Positions 1 through 12,300 of a DNA stretch of 64,000 nucleotides are shown here, piece after piece. The DNA lies in contig OX411549.1 of NCBI GenBank assembly GCA_948146395.1, positions 24,419,155 to 24,483,154 on the forward strand. The letters run 5' to 3'. Position 1 is the stretch's first letter, and every line of letters begins with the position of its first letter. This stretch comes from Fragum whitleyi. Its lineage: Eukaryota; Mollusca; Bivalvia; Cardiida; Cardiidae. The notes beneath the pieces were generated by a model. It did no database searches. It worked only from the letters and a program-made list of their open reading frames with translations, and was not told the origin of the DNA. Both the position numbers and the translations under genes were made by a program.

Positions 1-611
1 TTTCAATAGATTCATTTACTGTAAACAGGGTAATGTTGGCGGTGGTTTTATTTTTGCTTTATTGGCGGGATAGCTAATATGCGCCAAAATTAATCCATCG
101 CCAATATTTGTCATTAATGAGATGAAAGTTCCTTGCTTATCAGAGCAATGTTGTTTAGTCCATGTTTATCGACATTGGTTGATATATCGTTATGCAAATC
201 CATAATGTATGAAAAACTTGCAAACAAGCTATAATTCTTATGTTAGGTGTGAAAACAATCTTTTGATTAGTTGACATTACACTAGAACACTGTCTGTTTT
301 ATACTTTCGTCGTTATGAATTATAGGATATGAAAATTAAATAACGCTTTTTATTTTGGCGGTTCATATAAGATGTGCCACAACAAATCACCGCCAATAAA
401 TCAGAACTGAAAAAAACGCCAAATGTGGACATCGCCAATATAAAGCCGTTTACAGTAATCAAAGAAACCTCTTTTTTCTTCAGTTTGTCATCTGGGTCAC
501 TTTCAAATATGACCAAGTCTTAAATTTTGTTGTTTTATGATTGAGACTATTAGCTATATAATTTTGAGACTTGTATTGGCCAGCCTAAATTTAGACCTTC
601 ATTATGCTGAA
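1..611. other. Unique AT-rich sequence, no gene seen
   Basis: No gene seen. Short degenerate reading frames only. The phrase 'cgccaat' recurs at several places (about 110, 390, 430), suggesting an old short repeat, but I cannot define an element. Confidence 0.4.
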
Positions 612-890
612 TAATTGATTGGTTGAATGGAGTTTAACGCCGCTTTCAACATTTTTTCATTTATATCACAGTGACTGGAGAACCTAACAATGGTTTCCTG
701 GTATTTCTCACACCAGTACAACCATCACATCCTTTCCTAGCCTCCAGCTTCTATCTCACATAGGTCTCTGATTATCAACCCATTGGTTAGAGACATATAG
801 TTGGAAAGAATTTGCGTCCCTGTCAGGGATCGAACCCAGGACCTTTAGATTGACAGTCCACCACACTACCAACTGCACTATGACGGCGGC
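612..890 (-). repeat. tRNA-derived SINE with conserved tail
   Basis: Read on the minus strand, the 5' part (near 890) has a tRNA-like A box (AGTTGGTAGTG) and B box (GGTTCGATCCC), followed by a body ending near 612 with ATGTTGAAAGCGGCGTT. The tail part recurs alone at 10165-10270 and 26735-26935, as expected for a SINE family with 5'-truncated copies. Not a functional tRNA because the acceptor stem is not paired. Confidence 0.75.
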
Positions 891-1029
891 TGTTATGCTG
901 AATAAAGACCTTTGCAAAATATCAATACATTGAAAGCACTGAAAGTAAGACAAAAATATGGGTCAAAATTTATTTTGCAATATACTTTCCTTTACAATTA
1001 TATCTTCAAAATAACAAAAATGTGATATA

Positions 1030-1640
1030 GACTAAGGTAAGACTACATGCCTGTGCAGACTGTTCTTTGTCTATATCTCCGGCCAAAATAGAGATAATAA
1101 TGGTTCAGCCTAAAACAAGCTTTATAATATGACCTATGTCGCAGGAGTGAAATAACCCTTTTGAATATTTTCTATTTTACACGGGTGTTATTACACTTGT
1201 GGAATAACTATGCAGACGAGCTCAGAGAAAATAGCATCGCTTTTTAGTTTCCACAAAAATGATCTCATAGCATAAATGATGTAACATCAGTTTTAAACAG
1301 CATTATAAGTTTCGCAGACAATAGAAATGTTGAATTTCAAAAATTTTGATAATTTTTTGCAAAGTTTGGGTCATATTATAAAATATAATATAAAATTTGT
1401 GCTCATAAAATACAGGATTTATTAAAACTTGTCATCTAAAACATATAAAAACTTGGCACAGCCTCGTTTTTATCTGTTTATAGATGAAAAGTTTAATTAA
1501 GTTGGTATTCAATGACCACACATTCAATATCCTCTATTTACGTCTTGTAAAAATTGGGCAAAACTCTCGGCACAGCCTCTTTTTTATCTGTTTATAGATG
1601 ACTAGTTTAATAAATTCGGTATTCAATGACCACACATTCA
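1030..1640. repeat. Interspersed repeat, related to 19995 and 52590 copies
   Basis: Shares TATGACC-ATTATAA borders, the phrases CGGAATTTATTAAAC / GACAAGTTTAATA and 'ggaataactatgca' with two other window copies. It contains an internal duplication: the ~120-nt segment ending ATATCCTC occurs twice (1430-1535 and 1565-1650). Confidence 0.55.
1418..1423 (-). promoter_or_regulatory. Candidate poly(A) signal AATAAA
   Basis: First good AATAAA on the minus strand about 265 nt past the stop codon. It lies in a repeat family also seen at 19995 and 52590, so it may be fortuitous. Confidence 0.3.
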
Positions 1641-1685
1641 ATATCCTCCATATACGTCTTGTAAAATTCTGACAAAACTCTTCCT

Positions 1686-1913
1686 TCAGATGTCAATATC
1701 ATCCAAAGTTTCCTCCCCTTGCCCTTGTATCATATCAGACAGCCTGATCTGAGTCTTGTTAATGGCCATTATTGGTTTAATAGCTGACAGCATACTAGGA
1801 TAGATACGTGGAAACATGATTTCCTGAGCAGCTAACAACTGTTTGATACGATGTCTCTCTTTAGGAGCCTCAAAACAAGCTGGACAGTTCTCTGCTATCA
1901 CGGGAAGCTTATT
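1686..1913 (-). CDS. Exon 23, terminal exon with second cysteine pair
   Basis: Residues 1065-1139 and TGA stop (1686-1688). KLPVIAENCPACFEAPKERH carries Cys1074 and Cys1077, the position of the third cluster cysteine in bacterial TtcA. LLAAQEIMFPRIYPSMLSAI is the family's C-terminal helix; the tail QGQGEETLDDIDI is acidic. Acceptor ctccacag. A possible AATAAA poly(A) signal lies at 1418-1423 (minus strand), but inside a repeat. Confidence 0.95.
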   Translation of the reverse strand, partial: NKLPVIAENCPACFEAPKERHRIKQLLAAQEIMFPRIYPSMLSAIKPIMAINKTQIRLSDMIQGQGEETLDDIDI

Positions 1914-4900
1914 CTGTGGAGATAATGTGTGATGATCCGTCATGCAAAAAGGGACCATCTGGGTTGTGTGTATAGTGTCAACCCCAGTCAAACTACACAA
2001 GCTGCGCAGACTGACTAGGGTGGAAACTTTTCACACTTTGCTTATTTTCTGATTCTAGATTGATCAATCTACCTTCCTGTGACAGAATTTTTTATCTCAT
2101 GTTTGTCTGTACTAGAACCATTATCTTTTTCAAATGATTATTTTACAGTGTTCTCAGATGGCCCCTTTGTTGCATGACATGTCACATAATATGTAAAATT
2201 GTCACAAGAATGGTTGTCGAGAAACAGCACTCTCTGAGTTCCTAAATGCTTGTGCGTAAAATCTTGACCTTAGCTTTTCACAGATGACTGAAATTTATTC
2301 TTAATAGAACTTTACACCTTGAGAGTAACATCTGTGCAAAAATTATTTTGCATTCTTTAATGCTTTTCAGTGAATCATCGAGAAATAATGGTAGGTTATC
2401 AATTGATAAGTTAACCACCAAACCAGTGCAATTATCAATAACTTTTACCCAATTTTGGTTAATTTCTGATGTTATCAAAGCAGAGGCCAAGAAGTGTTGT
2501 CAATATGAATCTTGCATAGAAATTACATGCAGTATGATGCGCTTCAAGAAGATTCATTCCATAATTTTCACATTTTGTTTAAAATTTGCATTAAAGAAAT
2601 AGAATAATTGTTTGTTTATTTGTGTAAGCTGTATGTTAGCAAGTGGCTCTGCCCATCGTAAAAATATAGCTTTTGTTTTTAACTCAATGAAATATGAATC
2701 AATCTTACATTGAAACAAAAGAATACCCTCTATATCCATCAATAAATTTAGAATTAATGCTTGAGACAAAAAATTGACCTTCACCGTCAGTGTGACCTTG
2801 ACCTTTCGGATATAGAGAAATTTCCATCATGTGGCAAATCAACTCTTTGTAGACTTAGTTTCTAAGAGGATCTAGTCATTTTTCTCCTTCCTTTTCTTTT
2901 TCATTTTCTATTCTTTTTTGAGCTATATGTCTCTGATAATTTATCTTTCCATTTCACTTTATTCCATGAAATTACATAAATTAATTATTCTTCTGACTTA
3001 TTTTGAGAAACTTACTTGCTCAGCAAATGTTCGTAAATCTTTTTCTCTGACATAAACAAAAGGGCGTATCACTCTTAGGTCACCCTCCCTGAGAAAGAAA
3101 AGTAGGGAAAAAAGTGTTTTCCTATCTTGCTACGTACTAATTGTCAATTCAATTTCAGTGATTTTCACTCAATTATTTAATCATAATTCCTTATTTAGCA
3201 TCTTAATTTTCATTTTCTCTACCACAGGTGTCCTTATTGGCAAAATAAATATTCCAACTTCACTGAAAAAAATGTCAGACAGCCATTTTGTATGCTTGGG
3301 CATAAAATGGTTGCATAAATAAAATGTCTTTAACTGACAGATCTTGTCTTCTATGCTTGAGGTTATCAATTTTTAGAAATGAATAGAAGTTTTATTTTAA
3401 TTCATCAAGGAATGAAAATAAAAACCTAACTTTACACTAGCACAAAACACATTATAAGTAGGTTAAAAAATCATGCATGCTCTACATTATAGTATGCCTT
3501 AATACATGTACATGCAATACCATACAATTCATTAAATCGAAGAAGTTAACCATACAAGTAAATATGAAATGTATTTGAAAGAGTATAATTATCTGTTTTC
3601 AGGTATATAAATAAATACTGTGCTTAAAAAGGTTCAATACATGAATTCATATGTACAAATTTGAGTTCGAAATTAGTGATCAATTTAAATTTCATTTCAA
3701 CCCAGACAATTTTTTTACCATTCAACCTGAATGGCTCAAGTTTTCCTTGTGATGATTCAGTAGAGAGAAGTGTAGACTAAAATCAGACTGCATGTCTGTA
3801 CAGGCTGATCATAGTCTTTACTCTGTACCAAAGGTTTGTGTAAGGCAGGAATATGCCACTAACAGTGTGACGATAAGGGTTGAATAATACATACTCTACA
3901 GTGTAGTGAGCCTTCATGGTTCGTAGGTTACCATTGTGAAACACAGACATCATAAAGCTGAAAAAATAAAACAAAGGACAAATTAACAAAGTATGTAGTA
4001 AGTTACCGTTGTGAAACACGGACATCATAAAGCTGAAAAAATAAAACAAAGGACAAATTAACAAAGTATGTAGTAAGTTACCGTTGTGAAACACGGACAT
4101 CATTAAGCTGAAAAAATAAAACAAAGGACAAATTAACAAAGTATGTAGTAAGTTACCGTTGTGAAACACGGACATCATTAAGCTGAAAAAATAAAACAAA
4201 GGACAAATTAACAAAGTATGTAGTAAGTTACCGTTGTGAAACACGGACATCATTAAGCTGAAAAAATAAAACAAAGGACAAATTAACAAAGTATGTAGTA
4301 AGTTACCGTTGTGAAACACGGACATCATTAAGCTGAAAAAATAAAACAAAGGACAAATTAACAAAGTATGTAGTAAGTTACAGTTGTGAAACAAGGACAT
4401 CATTAAGCTGAAAAAATAAAACAAAGGACAAATTAACAAAGTATGTAGTAAGTTACCGTTGTGAAACACGGACATCATTAAGCTGAAAAAATAAAACAAA
4501 GGACAAATTAACAAAGTATGTAGTAAGTTACAGTTGTGAAACAAGGACATCATTAAGCTGAAAAAATAAAACAAAGGACAAATTAACAAAGTATGTAGTA
4601 AGTTACCGTTGTGAAACACGGACATCATTAAGCTGAAAAAATAAAACAAAGGACAAATTAACAAAGTATGTAGTAAGTTACCGTTGTGAAACATGGACAT
4701 CATTAAGCTGAAAAAATAAAACAAAGGACAAATTAACAAAGTATTTAGTAAGTTACAGTTGTGAAACAAGGACATCATTAAGCTGAAAAAATAAAACAAA
4801 GGACAAATTAACAAAGTATGTAGTAAGTTACCGTTGTGAAACACGGACATCATTAAGCTGAAATATTGCAAACAGAAGGCAAATTAACAGAGTATAAATA

Positions 4901-7900
4901 CACATGTGTAAGTGAGTCATCAGTCAATTTTGTCTATACCTCATGAGACAAAATTGATCTACGATGATTCCCTCAAACTTCAGTCTCTATAGTTTTTATA
5001 ATATTTAAGTAAATGATCAAAGCTAAATTTTGTCTATACATGTACAAACAAAAATTGACCTTTGATCACTCCCTTAAACTTTTGCATCTGTAACATACAC
5101 TGTTAATAGGTGAGTGATACAAGGTCAATTTTTTCTAAACAGGTATAGACAGAATTGACCTTTGATCACTCAAAACATTACAGAAAATCTCAATAAAAGT
5201 AATATTTAAAAGTCTGTTAAAGGGTCACTAAGGGATCAACCCTAAGAAATTCGATTAAAAAAACAATAGTTAGGTTGTTAGAAAACGTTTCATTATATAA
5301 CATGTATAAAATTCGATTAAAACAAGAGCTGTCACTGTAAGATGACAATGCCCCCGACACCGCTTTGATTTAGAAGTTATGGCCAATGTTAAAGTTTTTG
5401 GACGGAATGACGGACGGACGGACGGACGGACGGACAGACGGACAAGTCAAATTTATGATGCCTCCCTATCGGGGGCATAAAAACCCAGTTAGCTCAATAG
5501 TTTGTTAGAAAACATTTTTCAAAGTTTTCACTGTAGATCTATAACATGTATGAAAGTGACAACTGCCAGTGAAAGCAATGTTTTTGATCCATTCAAAAGT
5601 TCATGAACAATTCTGACCGAGTTGATCACTTGTGTAAAATGTGGTAAAGAGAGGCAGATTTCTTATGAACCCATACACAGATGCACAACAGACATAGCAC
5701 AATGACAATATCACCAGTGATCTTCTGCCAGCAAGGCTAGAAACTCTGCATGTCAAATCATACCTACCTTTCTCACAAATCATGCAGGTGTTGACCTAAT
5801 ATCGAGACATTATAACTTTCCCCTCTAATACCTGTATATCAGGGGTCTGTGCAAAACTATTTTAAGTGCCTACATATTTATAGGCATTTACAATCATTTT
5901 GCACAGACCAATCTATCGGCATATAATTATATATATACATTGTATATATATAATCAAGTTGTGGAAGGATATCCACGGTACAGGTAATGTTTATAAAACT
6001 TTAGAATAATTCAACATCAAGCCTTTTATAAGTTATTACAATTCAAATTTTATAATCCTCAACCTGTTTTACAATGCTTTCTAGGAAGAAGACGTTGTTT
6101 CTATGAAAATTATGTAACAATGTCAAAACCAACAACGTTTTGTTTTAAATGTTACATCACTTGATGTGACATCAAAAGAGACAATTTAGCTTCGGTTTGT
6201 AAAGTTCAATAAGTTGCTTTTCTTTTTACTTATATACTCTGCCTATCTTCTAGGGGCTACAACGAGTTTAATAGGTTTAATGATACCAACCTTTCACATG
6301 AATCATCAAGGTGTTTTCCTAATGCCAGGACATTCCCTTTCTGGCACAGGCACATCTAGGGGTCAGCAAGTGCCTATATATTTATAGGCACTTACAATAG
6401 TTTTACCCTGACCCATCTATATTTATATTCTGCCTATCTTCATAGAGCTACGAAAAGCTTGATCGGTCAAATCATACCAACCTTTCACATAAATCATCCC
6501 GGTGTTGACCTAATACCAGGACATTCTAACCTTCCCTTTTAGCACATGCACATTGAGGGGTCAGGGCAAAACTATTGTTAGTGCCTATATACGAGGGTTG
6601 ATACAAAAGTTTGTAAAATGAAGTTATAAATCTACAGAAAAGTTAACTATCAAAATAAAAATTATACAGTTTGTTAATTCATCATTTGTGAAATAAACAT
6701 GCAATTTTTTAAATGTTTACATTCAAAAGCGGCTGTAAAGTGCACAAATCAAGACAGAGACCTCCACGAAGGGGGGGGAGAAAGAAAGTCAAATGCAGCG
6801 TCATTATCAACTCTCTTCTACATAGTCTCCGTCAACTTTAATGCATTTCCGTGCCTGATATAACAACTTCCAGAAATTATCTACATGCCATTTGGAATCA
6901 TTTGTTTACAATTTCTATAAATGCATGGTATGTCTTGTAAAGTGGAGACCCATATGCAGGACCTTTATTTTGGGAAAATAATGAGCATCAATCATGAAAA
7001 GTTCGTTTAGACTCTTTTAGACCTTTCTAATTCCTCCTAGTAAGCCTTACCTTCTTTAAATATCTGGGGTAGCTTGAGGAAAAGTTCTCTGCTGCAATTT
7101 TTTTTCATTTTTCTAGATAATCTGAAATGTTTGGGTTGGCCAGTAACATAGATCATGACAAAATTCGAAAAATAAACGGTATTCATATTTTGGTGTTGCC
7201 CAATGCTGTCTTGTCATTTTTCTCTCGAATATTCTGTATTATTAAAATTTGTCTGTTTAAGTAAAAAGTCTCACAGCAAGATTTATAAAATGACAAATAC
7301 TTTTCTATTTTCGTCTAGTTTATTTTAGCAAAAGAATACAACTTAAGGTTCAGAAAACTTTCAGAAAAGTGGATTTGTTAAACAAATATTATATATTTTT
7401 TACGCTCCCCCACCTAAGCATACATATGTACTATGGTAACCATATTCTTAGGCCACAAAAGATAATTCTGCAAAAATAATAACAGTTATGCCCTCCGTAT
7501 TTACTAAACTGCACATTCACTTGATTATATACTGAACAAGCCAGATATGAGAAAATTATTAGCCCATTTTACGAACATCTGGATCATCCCTTGTATTTAT
7601 AGGCACTTGCAATCATTTAGTGCTGACCCATCTATAAATACGCATAGGGCTACAAAAAGCTTAATAGGTCAAATCATACTAACCTTTCACATAAATCATC
7701 CAAGTGTTGACCTAATGCTAGGACATTATAACCTTCCCTTCTGGCACAAGCATAGATCCTGCCTCTCTTCATACGGCTACAAAAACTACAAATGGATGCA
7801 CACTCATATGGCAGATTGGAGGCTTGTTCTAAAATACCTGAAAGATCATGTAAACTATTGTAAATTTCCCACAGTTTATTTTCACACCTTAACGGCTGAT

Positions 7901-9278
7901 AGATGAATTCCTGAGTTTGCATTTTATACTTTCCCATTTTTTCATAAATTAAGACAGGTGCAAATTGAAAGAAATTGCAGTGAATAATTTCAGACTTACA
8001 TAATATAATTATTATTATTATTTTTTTGGGGGGAGGGGGGGGGGATAAAAATAGTGTGGGAATATAATGGACCACTTTAAAAATCCTTCTTATGTATGAT
8101 CTATGCTTCAGAAAAGCTCATTTTGAATGTTTGACCTTGACCTGTGACCCTGAAACTATCTAACAATTGTTTCAAAGAGCACATCTTCTCAAGACAGGGA
8201 AAAATTATGCCAAGTTATTTTGAAATGAAAAAGTAATTGTCTGTACAAAATCTAACTGACACACTAACATACAACCAGCTATCATTGTGATAACTTTGCC
8301 TTGCTCACATTGAGTATAATCCATGATATTTACCCTGGCAGGGCAGAGCCAAAGTAACGAATCGCTGGATTTAAGGTTAAGGTAAATCGGCTTGTATTTA
8401 AAATTACTCACTTGTATAGATAATCGACATAAATAACTTAATCCAAGGTTGGCAACCAAACACTTGTAACTTCAGCTTGTCCAAGCTGAAGTTACCAGTC
8501 TTTGGTAACCCAATGATAAAATGTGTACACTTTCTCTTGGCATGTGAATCCTTTTGGTTTTGGGGTAGTTTTTTTTTACAGTTATTTACACATCTTTACG
8601 ATAATTGCCTACTAACTTTTGAAAGAACCAAAAATATTGAAAACTAAACTCCCAAAATTTCATCATGCCTAAACCACGCCCTGCCAGTGGAATAATAACA
8701 CAAAATAAGCCTGACATAAATGTAGTCATGACTCATACCTTGTGATTCATAAAAGTAAGGAACTCCTAGACTAGCCAGGTATAGCTTGAGAGGACTCGGG
8801 TCATAGGAAGGGGTTTGTGGATCGACAGTTACAGCTCCCAGCTCAAACTGTATACCCTGAAAATTAAAACGGGATAACAATTAAGTCAAGTATATATATA
8901 CATATAGGCTAGTTGTTAGTGTCAGTGTAAGGTTAAATTGTTGTTTAACACTTGTTTTCAGTTTTACAATCTTCTACTAAGCCCTTTTTGATTCACAAAG
9001 TATACAAAAAAAAAAAATTAGCAAAAGAAAATATTGTCCTTTCCTTACAGCATTTCTAGACTATATGGTACTAACTTTTCAATTAAGGTAGTGGACCCTT
9101 TAACCTGTTTAACATTGTTAACCAAGTTTCCTAATGATTTCATTTGGAAACTTCAGTCAACATTGTGAAAGATAAAAAAAGTCCAAAATGTTGCAGAACT
9201 ACCTTAAAAAAATGCAAGTTATTGTTTTTGGACTAGTCCAAAATTTTGTTGTTTGGTAATGGGCTCAGAAGTGAAAGT

Positions 9279-9313
<35 letters not shown>

Positions 9314-12300
9314 TAACAGCATTTTTTTCAAAGTTTGACCTTGACAGATGACCTTGACCTTGTCACATGACCTTGACTTTGGTATCAGCGGATGCGGATC
9401 ATTGAGATCTACCATCATGCCAAATATGAGCCTTGTATCTTAAATAGGCTTGAAGATATTGGCAATGTTAATTTTTTTGGTTAACTTTTTGAGTTATTTG
9501 ACCTTGAGAGATGACCTTGACCTTGTCAAATGACCTTGACTTTGGTACCAGCAGATGCGGATAATAGAGATCTATCATCACGCTAAATATGAGCCTTATA
9601 TTTTGAATAGGGTTGAAGATATTGGCAATGTCAAGTTTTTTTTGAGTTATTTGACCTTGAGAGATGACCTTGACCTTGTCACATGACCTTGACTTTGGTA
9701 TCAGAAGATGCGGATCATTGAGATCTATCATCATGCCAAATATGAGCCTTGTATCTTCAATAGGCTTGAAGATATTGGCAATGTTAAGTTTTTTGGTTAA
9801 CTTTTGCAGACAGACAGACAGACAGACAGACGGACAGACAGACAACGGTAAAACAATTTGCCCCCGATCTTTCCATACGGGGGCATAAAAAGTAAAATTT
9901 TCTTGAGCTATCACATCCATCATAAAGTAGAGTCTATATTCCATTTTTCTTATGGATTTTTAAACTCCATTATTATTAGCATTTATTGAGTTACATCACA
10001 GTATTTGTTCACCAACCCTGCATTCCGAAAGACAAAACAGTGCAAACTTTTCTCAAATTATAACCTGCTTTTAAGTGTTTTGTTATCCTGAACGCTACGC
10101 AGTACTATTGCAAAATTCATTTCTGATCTTCCAGGTGCTCATCAAATTTAGGGGACACCTCTTCCAATAATTGGTTTGTCTGTTTGTTTGTTTGAATGGG
10201 GATTTACGCCATTTTCAACAATCTTTCAGTTATATCCCTGTGGGTGGCTGGAGCACCTAACAATGGATCAAATAATGGAAGACAAATACCTACTTCAGAT
10301 GTTTTAACAAATTTTGGCTTGGGCAAGAAAAAAATCTCAATAAAATAGACAGGAGGTTTCATAGTAAATTGTCAATTAATCAATTAAATATGATGTTTGA
10401 GATAATTATCATCCTTTCAAAGGTCTTACCTTTTTCTTACAATAAAACATGTACTGATGTACTGTATGTAGCAACGACAGAGAATCTTTGCCTCCACTTA
10501 GACAAACCAATACACGATCACCATTCTGTAACATGCTGAACTCTTCTGTAGCCTATAGGAAAATAAACCATTTGAATATCAAAACAAAATTGAAACAAAC
10601 AAGAGGACCAAGATGGTCCTAAATCGCTCACCTGAGTTTCTGTGACCCCTGGGACATCACATTAATTAGATATGCAGATGTCAAAAAGAAGATAATTGCC
10701 TAAGATCAATACCATGGAACGTTTTCAGCGAAGAGCAAGACAGATATGCCTTTTTGCTCTTTGATTCTATGTAAAAAGGGATGCACCCTGGTGGACCCCA
10801 AATGTGATCCCAGGGTCTTGATATGAGCAAACTTGGTAGAGGTCTACTAGATGATGCTACATACTAAATATGAAAGCTGTCTGCCTACTGGTTTCAAAAA
10901 AGAAGATTTTTGAAGGTTTTCCTATTTTCACCCTTCATGCTCAGATGAGCTGAAAGGGATGCGCACGGGTGGAGTCCAAATATGACCCAAGGGTCTTGAT
11001 ATGAACAAACTTGGTAGTGGCCCACTAGATGATACTACATACCAAAAATGAAAGCAGTGTGCCCTCTGGTTTCAATTAAAGAAGATTTTAAAAGATTTCG
11101 CTCTTTGATTCTATGTAAAAAGGGTTATGCCCGGGTGGAGCCCAAACATGATCCTAGGGTCTTGATATGAAGAAACTTGGTAGAGGTCTACTAGATGATG
11201 CTACATACCAAATATGAAAGCTGTCTGCCTTCTAGTTTCAGAGAAGAAGATTTTGAAAGATTTTCATATTTTCACCCTTTTTGTTAAGGGTAAAGGGAAA
11301 GTTAAGAGTGGATTTCATTTATTTGAACAACTTTGGTAGAGCTTGACCCAAGGAACATCCCTGCCAAGTTTCATCAAGATTGGCCCACTGGTTTAGGAGG
11401 AGAAGATGTTTAAAGAAAATGTGGACGACGGACGACGCACGACTGACAACGGACATCAGACATTCTACGATCACAATAGCTCACCTTGAGCACTTCGTGC
11501 TCGGTTGAGCTAAAAATGCAAAATTTAGAATTTGGGAAAGCTAGATGCACTTTGAACTCTAACAAAAATTTAATATTTCTGATTTTTTTCAGTTGTTTGT
11601 AACACTTTTAGTACAATGACAAATTTTAAACACTGAATCTGCTTAGAAAATACTGCTCTTTGGCCACAGATCTTTCATTGTGAGTCACCCATATATATGC
11701 AAACTGATCTAGAATACATTATATCTTATAACTATACAAATATCCGTGTGATAACATCCCGTATGATATTTTCTATGATATCACATAGTTATTTTTAGAA
11801 CAATGATATAATTCGGTTATTTTTAGATACTTACATTTCTGTTAGAAACATCTACGAAAACAATACAAATAAAGGTTATAAGATAATTATAATACGTACT
11901 TAGTGTATTGTATGAAAAAGTATCTAACTCTGTTGTGGGAATTGATAATTGTCTCGGCAGAGCCTCTACAATGATCAATTCTCCCAACCTCGTTAGATAT
12001 TTTTCCTCATACAAAACACTAAGTACGTATTATATATATATCACTCAGTTAATGTTTCTAAAAAATTTACATGGGCATTGAGTAATGACAATGAATATTC
12101 TCTGTATCCACGGGGTCAAATAACAATCTTTACTTGATGCTCTGTTGATAGCTGCTTGTACTTGTAGAATTTGAATAATAAATGAAACACGCATGCCCCC
12201 GGAACAGCATTTTTTTTTAAAGTTTGACCTTGACAGATGACCTTGACCTTGTCACATGACCTTGACCTTGTCACATGACCTTGACTTTGGTGTACAGCTT

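Noticed and set aside
750..890. tRNA gene
   Set aside because: Has A and B boxes but no paired acceptor stem, and continues into a SINE body with other copies in the window.
3783..4871. A 362-codon open reading frame on the minus strand that looks like a repetitive membrane protein
   Set aside because: It is the 75-bp exon 21 array read through intron sequence; only its last 21 codons belong to the verified exon. Reported as an array, not as a gene.
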